Assembly: GCF_938041645.1 (NCBI RefSeq)
Contig: NZ_CALIST010000058.1
Coordinates: 1 to 41,565, forward strand
Direction of reading: 5' to 3'
From: an uncultured Campylobacter sp.
GTDB lineage: Bacteria > Campylobacterota > Campylobacteria > Campylobacterales > Campylobacteraceae
Length of the DNA stretch: 41,565 bases
The number at the start of each line of letters is the position of its first letter. Position 1 is the first letter of the stretch. The translations under genes and the position numbers were made by a program. The notes under the pieces were generated by a model that worked only from the letters and a program-made list of their open reading frames with translations, was not told the DNA's origin and did no database searches. Positions 17,081 through 24,908 of the stretch are shown here, in pieces.

Positions 17081-17543
17081 CGCTTCTCCTTTGCCGGTTT
17101 TTACTTTCAAATTTTTCATACGCGCTCGCCAGGACGCAGCCCGCAGCGTAGCAGAGTAGATCGGCGAAATCAAATGTTCCGCCGATCATTACTTTTAAAA
17201 TTTTATTTTCTATGCCTAAAATTTGCACGGCTCCCAAATACTGCGCGAGCTCCAAGGCCGCCACGAATGCAAAAATTTTAAGCGGCAAATTTGAGGGCGG
17301 CGTGCTAAAAATAGCCCTAGCGAGCGCATAAAGCAAGATAATGGCCAAAACGTCGCCCGCGTAGTGGCGCACGAAACCGCCCTTTACGCAGATCGCGATG
17401 TAAATTTCTACCGCTAAAATAAGGACCGCAGCGGCCAAAAACGTTAGCCTCGTTCGCGTCCTTTGTCTTGTTTGCGCCTTTTGCGCGAGCTTTTTCGCGC
17501 CCTTCGGCCTAGCCTTTTGCTCGTTTAAATTTTCCTCTCGCAA
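17073..17543 (-). CDS. DUF2809 family membrane protein
   Basis: The 156-residue protein has a basic cytosolic N-terminus of about 30 residues, then hydrophobic segments at about residues 34-52, 62-80, 87-105 and 122-140. The VRHYAGDVLAIILLYALAR segment at about residues 57-75 and the later FDFADLLCYAAGC segment are typical of DUF2809 proteins, whose function is unknown. The start is TTG with AAGGAAAGCG upstream. It lies 49 bases after larB and its stop codon overlaps the start of ttdA, so it is part of the same operon. It might assist transport or assembly for the pathway; this is inference from position. Confidence 0.7.
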   Translation of the reverse strand: MREENLNEQKARPKGAKKLAQKAQTRQRTRTRLTFLAAAVLILAVEIYIAICVKGGFVRHYAGDVLAIILLYALARAIFSTPPSNLPLKIFAFVAALELAQYLGAVQILGIENKILKVMIGGTFDFADLLCYAAGCVLASAYEKFESKNRQRRSDG

Positions 17544-17592
17544 CGCTTTCCTTTTAAATTTAGCCGTTAAATTTGCCTCGCGCGGCGTAAAT

Positions 17593-18339
17593 TTAGAGAT
17601 GATTTATCAGGCTCGCATTATACGCGGCGCCAAAGCCGTTGTCGATATTTACGACGCTCACGCCGTTTGCGCAGCTGTTTAGCATCGCTAGCAGCGCCGC
17701 CAACCCGCCAAAGCTCGCTCCGTATCCCACGCTGGTGGGCACCGCGATCACCGGCACGCCAACAAGGCCTGCAAGCACGCTAGCTAGCGCGCCCTCCATG
17801 CCTGCTACCGCGATCACGACCTTTGCGCCGCGTATCTGCTCTAAATTTGCGATCAGCCTATGCAGCCCCGCCACGCCCGCATCGCTAAATTTGCGCACGT
17901 CGTTACCTAGAAATCTCGCCGTTTCGTACGCCTCCTCCACTACCGCGCCGTCGGCGGTGCCGGCAGATACTATCGCGATGTAGCTTTGCGTGAGCTCGGG
18001 CTCTTTAAATTTGACGCCGATGATGCGGCCGCGAGCGTTAAACTCCGCCTGCGGCAAGATTTCACGCAACCGCTCAAAAACCCGCTCATTAGTGCGCGTG
18101 ATCAGGATATTTTGCCCTCTCGCGCCGATCGCACCAGCGATACGTAAAATTTCATCATCCGTCTTGCCCTCGCCGTAGATCACCTCTCCCGCGCCGTTTC
18201 GCAATGCGCGCTGAGTGTCGATCTTGGCGCAGCCCACGTCCTCGTAAGGGTAGTTTTTCAGGTATTTTAGCGCCTCTTGCTCGCTCACGCGGCCGCTTTT
18301 TATCCCCGCGAAAAGCTCTAAAATTTCATCCTCTCTCAT
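17593..18339 (-). CDS. larB: Nickel-pincer cofactor synthesis: carboxylase/hydrolase LarB
   Basis: LarB carboxylates the nicotinic acid ring of NaAD at C5 and hydrolyses the phosphoanhydride, giving pyridinium-3,5-biscarboxylic acid mononucleotide. The protein (about 248 residues) ends in an AIR-carboxylase-like domain: VSAGTADGAVVEEA (about residues 125-138), VAGMEGALASVLAGL, VPVIAVPTSVGYGASFGG and NSCANGVSVVNIDNGFGAA. The Cys in NSC (about residue 223) corresponds to the cysteine that attacks the nicotinic ring in LarB. I chose the start at 18339 (MREDEILELF) because GGGAGG lies 9 bases before it; the ATG at 18348 abuts that site. It overlaps larE by 14 bases. It is cytosolic. Confidence 0.9.
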   Translation of the reverse strand: MREDEILELFAGIKSGRVSEQEALKYLKNYPYEDVGCAKIDTQRALRNGAGEVIYGEGKTDDEILRIAGAIGARGQNILITRTNERVFERLREILPQAEFNARGRIIGVKFKEPELTQSYIAIVSAGTADGAVVEEAYETARFLGNDVRKFSDAGVAGLHRLIANLEQIRGAKVVIAVAGMEGALASVLAGLVGVPVIAVPTSVGYGASFGGLAALLAMLNSCANGVSVVNIDNGFGAAYNASLINHL

Positions 18340-19108
18340 GCAAAACATCCTCCCTAAGCCCCTTTAGATCGAGCGTCACGTCCGCAGCACCAAGCGTCAA
18401 GAGCTGTCTAACGACGCTTTTAAATTTCGCGTCGTTTAGGAAATCTCGCATGCTAGAAAAGGGCATTTGCAGCTTTATATTTTTGCGGTCGCACCGCGCG
18501 CGGACGTTTGCGTAACCGCTTGCGATGAGTAGATTTTCCGCCGCTTCGATCAAATTTAGCTCGTGCGGGTCGATCTCGCGCCCGTGAGGCAGGCGCGTTA
18601 GCAAGCACGCGTAGCCGGGCTTTTCGGCTGTGGGTAAGCCCAGCTCGCGCGATAGCTCGCGGATTTCTGATTTGGTTAAATTTATCAGCGGCGAGAGCAC
18701 GCCCAGCTCCTCTTTTGCTTTGAGTCCAGGGCGGTGTTCGCCCAGATCATCGCGGTTCGTGCCGTCTGCGACGCGGCTAAATCCAAGCTCGCTGGCGCGC
18801 TCTATCAGGCGCGAAAACACCGCCTTTTTGCACAGATAGCAGCGATTTTCGGGGTTGTTTTTGATTCCCTCTGCGACGCCTAGCTCTAAAATTTCGTGCC
18901 CGATGCCGTAGATGCGGGCAAATTCTACGGCTTCGGCAATCTCGCGCGAGGACATGTAGGGTGATCGTATCGTTATGCCGATCGCACGCTCACCCAGCGC
19001 GTCGTGCGCAGCGCGCAGTAGCAGCGAGCTGTCCGCGCCGCCGCTAAATGCGACCGCGAGTTCGCCAAGCCCGCGCAGGTCAGCCTTTAGTTTTTCTAGT
19101 TTCGTCAT
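18326..19108 (-). CDS. larE: Nickel-pincer cofactor synthesis: sulfur transferase LarE
   Basis: LarE adenylates the carboxylates of the LarB product and converts them to thiocarboxylates. The 260-residue protein has the PP-loop S-G-G-A-D-S at residues 22-27, DGTNRDDLGEHRPG at about residues 115-128 and a C-terminal domain typical of the family. Cys90 and Cys93 (C-Y-L-C) plus Cys168 (Y-A-C-L-L-T-R) are present. Cys168 is at the position of the sacrificial cysteine (Cys176) of the Lactobacillus plantarum enzyme. The two additional cysteines suggest the three-cysteine type that carries an Fe-S cluster and recycles sulfur rather than sacrificing itself; this is inference. It overlaps larC by 29 bases and larB by 14 bases. 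Confidence 0.9.
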   Translation of the reverse strand: MTKLEKLKADLRGLGELAVAFSGGADSSLLLRAAHDALGERAIGITIRSPYMSSREIAEAVEFARIYGIGHEILELGVAEGIKNNPENRCYLCKKAVFSRLIERASELGFSRVADGTNRDDLGEHRPGLKAKEELGVLSPLINLTKSEIRELSRELGLPTAEKPGYACLLTRLPHGREIDPHELNLIEAAENLLIASGYANVRARCDRKNIKLQMPFSSMRDFLNDAKFKSVVRQLLTLGAADVTLDLKGLREDVLHERG

Positions 19109-20315
19109 AGATTTTCAGCGCCTCTTTTCGCACCCGCTCGATCGTCGTGCCATGCGCGAGCGCCGCGGCCTTGCATTCCTCAAATTCGGGCTTTACTTTT
19201 TGCGTTTGGCAGGTGCCGGAAATTTTAAGCCCTATCTCGCCGAATTTCGTCTGCACCCGCACAAACTCGCGCTTTAGCTCGGTTTTAGCGACCTCTATCT
19301 CGCGGACGCCGATCGCCGTCGTGTGCGTAAAAATTAGATCCTTTAAATTTTGCGCGTCCTGCTTGCGGCACAGCGCGTTTAGCTCAAAGCCCGCGCGCCC
19401 CTTTTTCATAAAAATAGAGCGGCTAAATACGTCTAGCGCGCCGTTTTCGCGCAAAATTTCGCACGCAAGCGCGAAGCTCTCGGCGTCCATATCGTCGATG
19501 TTGGTGGAGATTAAAATTTGCTTGCAAACCTCGCCGTAGCCTGAGCGCGCGGCTAAATTTGGCTCGTCTAAATCCTCGCCCGCTTCGCAGATCATCGCGC
19601 GAAGCATGTTTGCAAAGCCCGCGGCGTCACGCTCGCCCGCGCCGTAGCCGATCTTTTCGATCCTAAAGCTCGCGCCGTCCGTAAACTCGTCCGCGCTGGC
19701 CTTTAAAATCGCCGCGCCCGTGGGCGTAGTCATCTCGAAATTTGCGCGCCCGAGGCTTACGGGCACGCCTTTTAAAATTTCGCAAACGGCGGGTGCCGGC
19801 ACGCTAAGCTCGCCGTGATCGCAGATCGCTACGCCGCCGCCAAGCTCGATTTTGGAGCTTAGCACGCGCGAAACGCCGAGTTTTTCAAAAAGATACTCGA
19901 GGCAGATCGCCGCGCTTGCGATATCCGCGATACTATCTATCGCGCCGAGCTCGTGGAAATGCACCCGCTCTACGTCCGTACCGTGGACTTTGGCTTCGGC
20001 CTCGGCAACTGTGCGAAATATCGCGCCCGCTCTTTGTTTGCAGCTCTGGCTTAAATTTGAACTTTCTAGAATTTGCTTGATATCCGCGTAGCTTCTGGCA
20101 TAGGGCTGTGATTTTAGCGGCACGACGTCGATTTTGGTCGCGGCGATGCCGTTTTTTAGCACGCTTTTGCGCACGAGCTTAAATTCGCCGTGCAAATTTA
20201 ACTTCTCAAGCTCGGCGCAAAGATAGCCAAAATCCACGCCGAGCCCCACCAGCGCGCCTAAATTCATATCGCCGCTGATACCAGCGCTCGCGTCGTAATA
20301 TAAAATTTTAGCCAA
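19080..20315 (-). CDS. larC: Nickel-pincer cofactor synthesis: nickel insertase LarC
   Basis: LarC is the CTP-dependent nickel insertase that finishes the nickel-pincer nucleotide. This 411-residue protein has the full length of LarC in one frame, whereas Lactobacillus plantarum makes it by a programmed frameshift between larC1 and larC2. Motifs are YYDASAGISGDMNLGALVGLG at the start, VHFHELGAIDSIADI (about residues 118-132), MTTPTGAAILK (about residues 195-205), NIDDMDAE (about residues 273-280) and HTTAIGVRE (about residues 331-339). No long His-rich linker is present. The start is TTG, two bases after the larA stop, which suggests translational coupling to larA. It is cytosolic. Confidence 0.9.
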   Translation of the reverse strand: MAKILYYDASAGISGDMNLGALVGLGVDFGYLCAELEKLNLHGEFKLVRKSVLKNGIAATKIDVVPLKSQPYARSYADIKQILESSNLSQSCKQRAGAIFRTVAEAEAKVHGTDVERVHFHELGAIDSIADIASAAICLEYLFEKLGVSRVLSSKIELGGGVAICDHGELSVPAPAVCEILKGVPVSLGRANFEMTTPTGAAILKASADEFTDGASFRIEKIGYGAGERDAAGFANMLRAMICEAGEDLDEPNLAARSGYGEVCKQILISTNIDDMDAESFALACEILRENGALDVFSRSIFMKKGRAGFELNALCRKQDAQNLKDLIFTHTTAIGVREIEVAKTELKREFVRVQTKFGEIGLKISGTCQTQKVKPEFEECKAAALAHGTTIERVRKEALKIYDETRKTKG

Positions 20316-20317
20316 GC

Positions 20318-21568
20318 CTAGGCCTTAGGCACCGTCATCGAGCCAAACGGCAGGATGATGATTTTTGCGTCCGCGCCCTTTTGCGCGAGCGCGTCGTCCA
20401 CGGCTTTTTGGATGTCGTGGTATGGCTTTAGATGCACGGCGCACATCTCATCGTCGCTGAGATCGCTCACTGCCCAGGTCTGCGCCCAGAGCGAGATTTC
20501 CGCCATTTTAGCGGCCTTGTGATAGCCGAGCTTAAAGCCCGCGCTGATCTTTTCGAGTACCTTTTTAGGCGTGTCGGCGGAGGCCATCAGATCAAAAAAC
20601 GGCTTTGGTCCGATACCCGTGCGGCACTTTGCGACCATTATTAAAATTCCGTCCTGTGCGAGTGCTAGTTTGCCGTTATCTAGGGCTTTTTGCGCCTGAT
20701 AGAGATCGACGTCCATCGGATAGGGCGCGACCGAGATCACGATGTCGGCCTTGCGTGGGATGTCTACGCAAAAGACCTCGTCTGCCTTTTTCACGCAGTC
20801 GTAAAAGCTGTCGTTTAAGTCGCCCGCGCTTGCGTAATACACGCCGTGCTCGCTGTCAAGCACCGTCTGAATCGAAAAAACGTCGATATGCGCAAGAACT
20901 TTCATCGCATCGATCATATCCTCGTGCACGGGGTTGCCCTCTAGGCGCAGAGCTTGTGCGTCGGAGCTAAGAGCTAGTTTATGGTTTTGCGTGATGCTCT
21001 CATACGACGCCGTGCCAGGCAAAAATGCCTTTCTGCCGCCGGTGTAGCCTGCAAAATAGTGCGGCTCGACCGAGCCTATGACGATTACCTTTTTGGCTTC
21101 TGCTACGATTTTGTTTAGATACATCTGCGTGCCGTTTTTGGACTCGCCTAAAAACACCATCTCATCGTGTTTGGAGTCGTGATCGTGAACTTCGCCTTTG
21201 GAGTTAAGCTCGGCGTAAATTTCTTTGCCGAAGATCATCTCGTACTCATCGAGCGAGCACTGCCTGTGGCAGCCGGTGGCGATGATGAAAATTTTATTTT
21301 TCTCGCGGATTTTCGGGTAAATTTGCTTTAAAATTTTTGCCGTCGGCGTCGGGCGCGTGCCGTCGTTTACGATGATGACGATCTTTTGCTCGCCCGCGAT
21401 AAACTCGTCAAAGCTTTTTTGATTTATCGGATTTGCCAGAGCCTTTGCGATGAGCGCCGTTTCGTCAAATTTAGCCACGGGGTTTGGATCGAAAACGCCG
21501 AGCAAATTTTTCTCGTTTATCTCTAGATTTAGATGATCATCTTTGCCGTATGCGATAGGGATTTGCAT
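20318..21568 (-). CDS. larA: LarA-family nickel-pincer hydroxyacid racemase/epimerase
   Basis: The 416-residue protein has the length of lactate racemase LarA. Residues matching the L. plantarum active site are present with the same spacing: Arg72, His101, His170, Lys180 (the lysine that bonds the cofactor, in GGRK), His196, and the Tyr290-Gln291-x-x-Lys294 group. The cofactor is the Ni-pincer made by LarB, LarC and LarE, all encoded directly downstream. LarA homologues act on several 2-hydroxy acids, including lactate and malate. A C4-dicarboxylate carrier lies upstream and tartrate dehydratase lies downstream in the same operon, so I infer a C4 hydroxydicarboxylate (tartrate or malate) as substrate. 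The ATG has a strong CAGGAGGCAG site. In L. plantarum LarA is cytosolic. Confidence 0.85.
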   Translation of the reverse strand: MQIPIAYGKDDHLNLEINEKNLLGVFDPNPVAKFDETALIAKALANPINQKSFDEFIAGEQKIVIIVNDGTRPTPTAKILKQIYPKIREKNKIFIIATGCHRQCSLDEYEMIFGKEIYAELNSKGEVHDHDSKHDEMVFLGESKNGTQMYLNKIVAEAKKVIVIGSVEPHYFAGYTGGRKAFLPGTASYESITQNHKLALSSDAQALRLEGNPVHEDMIDAMKVLAHIDVFSIQTVLDSEHGVYYASAGDLNDSFYDCVKKADEVFCVDIPRKADIVISVAPYPMDVDLYQAQKALDNGKLALAQDGILIMVAKCRTGIGPKPFFDLMASADTPKKVLEKISAGFKLGYHKAAKMAEISLWAQTWAVSDLSDDEMCAVHLKPYHDIQKAVDDALAQKGADAKIIILPFGSMTVPKA

Positions 21569-21775
21569 ATCTGCCTCCTGTGTGGAATTTGGCGGGATTA
21601 TAACGTAAATTTTATTTAAAACGATTTAGCCTCGCGCGGGTTATGAACGGAATTTAGAAAGCTTTAGAATTTAAAAATTTAGAGCATTTAAAATTTCAAA
21701 ATTTTATAAAATTTTAAAAAGCCGCTGAGATTTGAAATTTAAAGCTCGCGAGCCATATGCCCGCGAGCGCAACTA

Positions 21776-23443
21776 TTATAAATAGCCGTAAATATGAGCG
21801 AAGATAAAGCCCATCGCGCATGAAGTAAGAACACCTATTAGCCCAGGGAAAATGAAGCTGTGGTTGATGACGAATCTGCCGATGTGCGTAGTGCCGGAGC
21901 GGTCGAACTGGATCGCCGCAAGATCACTCGGATAGGTAGGTAGGATATAGTATCCGTAGCAAGCAGGTGCAAACGCAATAATAAGACCCGGATCGATACC
22001 GATGCTAACCGCTAGCGGTACGAAAGTAGCAACCGCTGCTGCTTGAGAGTTAAGGAATTTACTAATCAAAAGCGAAACGATGACATATGTCCACGGATAC
22101 GCCATAACGACCTTACCTAGCGACGCTTTAAGCATTTCGATATGAGCGGTAAACATAGTCTCTGCCATCCATGAAATTCCATAAATGGCTACGAGCGCGA
22201 TCATACCGCTATGAAAAATTTCATTTTTAGCGATATTGCCCGCTTTGATACCCGAGACAATCATCATAATGGATGCTGCAAGAAGCATGAAAATTTGAAT
22301 GGTTAAGACCATATTTAAATTTGTGGTCTTTTTCATCGTATCTTTTACGACAATGCTTGCGTTTGCGATGCTCTCGCTCTTATCGCCTGTCGTGATGACG
22401 ACGTTTCCGTCTTGAGAGACGATGCTTTGAGCTAGCTTTTTATCTTTGTCGTAAATTTCGACGCTATTAAATTTAGTCGCATCTTTGGCTTTAGACTCTT
22501 TGACGTTTGAAACGACCTTACCGCCGTCCACCATGGAGATGACCTGACCATCTTTGATCGTGATATTTTTGACCGTTTTTTTATCGACGATGATCTCTAC
22601 GGATTTTCCCGGAACATTTTTAGTCCACGCAGGGCGCAAGCTTTTTTCGTAACCTAAAACCGCAACTAGCGCAATAGTGGCTAAGAATATCCACATGCAA
22701 ACCCACTTAATCCTAGGAAGCTTTTGACCTAACAAGGTCGTACTTTCGCCGTAGATATATTTTTTCTGCTCCGGATCTTTGATCTTTTCTTGAAATTCCG
22801 GATCTTTATCTAGATCTTTACCTCTAAAAATCGACCACGTTCCGATTGCAAGCATACCGATGAAAGTAGAAGGGATAGTGAGTTTTAGTAGATCCAAATA
22901 CGTACTAAAGCCCTCGATATGCACGCCTTGACCTAGTAAGATCGCGACCATCGAAACGCCGGCAACCGAAACGGGGCTAGCGATGATAGCAAGTTGCGAG
23001 GAGATCGTAGAAGCGGCCATCGGGCGCTCAGGGCGAATCCCATTTTTAATAGCTACGTCATAGATGATCGGAAGCAGCGTATAGACGGTGTGTCCCGTTC
23101 CGCATAAGATTGTAAGCGTCCACGCAACAGTTGGAGCGATGATACAAACCATCTTTGGATGCTTACGAAGCAATTTCTCCGCTATTTGAAGCATTACATC
23201 AAGCCCTCCCGTAGCTTGTAGCGTTGCACTTGCTACGACAACTGCGAGGATAGTTAAAATAACGTCCACTGCCGGCTTACCCGGCTCTAATCTAAATCCA
23301 AACACTAAGATCACTAAGCCTATACCGCCTAGAATTCCCAGCGCCATACCGCCTTTTTTAGCACCATAAAACAAACAGCCCAAGACTATAATGAGCTGCA
23401 AAAAGAATTGAGTGCTTTCAGACAAACTTGTCAGAAACTCCAT
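21776..23443 (-). CDS. Anaerobic C4-dicarboxylate carrier of the DcuA/DcuB family with an extra soluble insert
   Basis: The 555-residue membrane protein shows Dcu family sequences: ILAVVVASATLQATGGLDVML (about residues 65-85), LCGTGHTVYTLLPIIYDVA (about 113-131), ASTISSQLAIIASPVSVAG (about 144-162) and the C-terminal FAPACYGYYILPTYPSD segment. Dcu carriers exchange fumarate, malate, aspartate or tartrate-like dianions for succinate at the inner membrane. About 110 residues (268-376) without membrane character are inserted between two helices, in contrast to the usual length of about 440. The start is ATG with AAGGAGAAACT, and a TATAAT box lies upstream. It is the first gene of the dcu-larA-C-E-B-DUF2809-ttdAB operon, 207 bases before larA; that gap contains AAATTTTAAAATTT-type sequence. 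DcuA versus DcuB cannot be decided. Confidence 0.88.
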   Translation of the reverse strand: MEFLTSLSESTQFFLQLIIVLGCLFYGAKKGGMALGILGGIGLVILVFGFRLEPGKPAVDVILTILAVVVASATLQATGGLDVMLQIAEKLLRKHPKMVCIIAPTVAWTLTILCGTGHTVYTLLPIIYDVAIKNGIRPERPMAASTISSQLAIIASPVSVAGVSMVAILLGQGVHIEGFSTYLDLLKLTIPSTFIGMLAIGTWSIFRGKDLDKDPEFQEKIKDPEQKKYIYGESTTLLGQKLPRIKWVCMWIFLATIALVAVLGYEKSLRPAWTKNVPGKSVEIIVDKKTVKNITIKDGQVISMVDGGKVVSNVKESKAKDATKFNSVEIYDKDKKLAQSIVSQDGNVVITTGDKSESIANASIVVKDTMKKTTNLNMVLTIQIFMLLAASIMMIVSGIKAGNIAKNEIFHSGMIALVAIYGISWMAETMFTAHIEMLKASLGKVVMAYPWTYVIVSLLISKFLNSQAAAVATFVPLAVSIGIDPGLIIAFAPACYGYYILPTYPSDLAAIQFDRSGTTHIGRFVINHSFIFPGLIGVLTSCAMGFIFAHIYGYL

Positions 23444-23481
23444 AGTTTCTCCTTCAGTAAAATTTAAAACAAACTTTGGCG

Positions 23482-23487
23482 ATTATA
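23482..23487 (-). promoter_or_regulatory. -10 box (TATAAT) of the dcu-lar-ttd operon
   Basis: The minus strand reads TTAGTATAATCGCC, a perfect TATAAT 39 bases before the dcu start codon, with T/A-rich periodic sequence upstream and no clear -35 box. The 295-base divergent region also contains the start of the nos transcript. Confidence 0.7.
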
Positions 23488-23738
23488 CTAACTTTTTATT
23501 TAAACAAAATTAAAGGAGCGTTACGAATTGTAAAAATCTATCAAAATAAAAATTTACTGAAATTATAATTTTAAAGCAGAATTTATAGCGAAATGTGAAA
23601 AATAAAATTTTACTTAGAGCTGTTTTTATATCATAGAATTTCGCAATTTTTAAGAAAACTTAGAATTTCATTATAGCTCAGGCTTTAAACCGATTTTTAA
23701 GCCTTGGAGTAGTATCATTTCGCAAAGAGCGGATTAAG

Positions 23739-24896
23739 ATGAATTTTATAAAATTTTGTATTGCCTTTTTGATTTGTTTATCACAGATGGCAACAGCTGG
23801 TAGCTTTGATCTAAATGCCACGCTGCGTTTGGGCGCATTCGACGCAAGCTCGCACCGACTGCTTTTATGCGGCAGTGGCGGCGAGCTTAGGATGTTTGAT
23901 ACTGCTAAATGGGATGTGGAGTTCGCGCAAAAATACAGCGATAATGAAATTACGGCTCTAAATTTCAAAAACGGCAAAATTTATCTAGCTTGGGACGGAG
24001 CCGAAATCGCGGTGCTAAACGATAGATTAAAGTTTTTACGCACGCTTAAGACGGGGCGTAGCGGCACAGCCCAAATAGATGCGATCTATGCCGCAAAAGA
24101 CGCGATTTACGCGGTAGTGGATAAGAATCAACTAATAAGATTAGACGAGGACCCTGATAACAGCGCGGACGGCGGTTACGCCCCAGGTGAGAATTCCACC
24201 GCAAACGGGCAATTTTTAAATAGAAATTCCGCCCCAGATGGGCTGCGCGGAATTTCGTTTCATTACGGCAGGATCAATGCCGTTAGCCTGGGCGCTAACG
24301 GACTTTGCGTCGCAAGCTGGAATGGCGTAGCCTGTTTTAGCGCAGATATTGTCGCGACTAAATTTAGTGGTATCAATGCAGCGCCTAATCGCGCTGCGCA
24401 GGGAGAGCTTAATAGCGTGAAATTTAAGGATGCGGAATTTAATAGCACGAGAATCGTGCAAGTCTCCGAGCCAAACGAAACGAAAGCTGGCGGCGCAAAG
24501 AGCGCGGAATTTCAAAGCTTAGAATTCAAAGGCGCAAAATTTCAAGACGAGGAGCTTAAAACTCAAAGCGAAATTTCAGCCGAAGTTGGCGATAAAAATT
24601 TAAGCGGCTCTATAGCCACTGCGCTTGCAGACTGCGACGGGACGCTGTTTGCGGGCGATATAGAGGGGAATTTTATAAATTTAAAAAGCGGCGAGCGCAA
24701 AAGCGTGGGCTCTTGGATCAAATCCATCGTATGCGCCCGCGGCACGCAGTTTATCGCTACTAAAGATAAAATTTACGAAAATCAAAAAGCAGGATTAAAG
24801 GAGGTTGTGGATTTAAAAAGCGAATTTTTAGCGATGTACGCAGACGGGGAAGCGATCCTCGTAGTCAGCAAATCAGGCAAAATTTTAAAATTCTAA
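23739..24896 (+). CDS. Exported propeller-like protein at the head of the nos cluster
   Basis: The 385-residue protein has a Sec signal peptide (hydrophobic residues 5-18, probable cleavage after A-T-A at about residue 20). The mature part contains repeated strand-turn patterns such as LLLCGSGGELRMFDTAKWDVEF and IYLAWDGAEIAVLND that look like blades of a beta-propeller, similar in style to NapL of Campylobacter nap operons. A low-complexity segment at about residues 215-285 is rich in K-F, E-F and N-S pairs coded by AAATTT, GAATTT and AAATTC. It ends 12 bases before nosZ and should be co-transcribed with it. No nosR is present upstream, so it may take a role in electron delivery or assembly, but I do not recognise its family. 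Confidence 0.7.
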   Translation: MNFIKFCIAFLICLSQMATAGSFDLNATLRLGAFDASSHRLLLCGSGGELRMFDTAKWDVEFAQKYSDNEITALNFKNGKIYLAWDGAEIAVLNDRLKFLRTLKTGRSGTAQIDAIYAAKDAIYAVVDKNQLIRLDEDPDNSADGGYAPGENSTANGQFLNRNSAPDGLRGISFHYGRINAVSLGANGLCVASWNGVACFSADIVATKFSGINAAPNRAAQGELNSVKFKDAEFNSTRIVQVSEPNETKAGGAKSAEFQSLEFKGAKFQDEELKTQSEISAEVGDKNLSGSIATALADCDGTLFAGDIEGNFINLKSGERKSVGSWIKSIVCARGTQFIATKDKIYENQKAGLKEVVDLKSEFLAMYADGEAILVVSKSGKILKF

Positions 24897-24908
24897 GAAA
24901 GGATTAGT

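Noticed and set aside
17081..17173. Longer ttdA start (31 more codons)
   Set aside because: The added residues overlap the DUF2809 gene by 101 bases and have no counterpart in TtdA. The ATG at 17080 has AAAGGAG upstream.
18326..20315. Frameshift or split in larC as in Lactobacillus
   Set aside because: The frame is continuous over 411 residues and includes both domains, so no recoding is needed.
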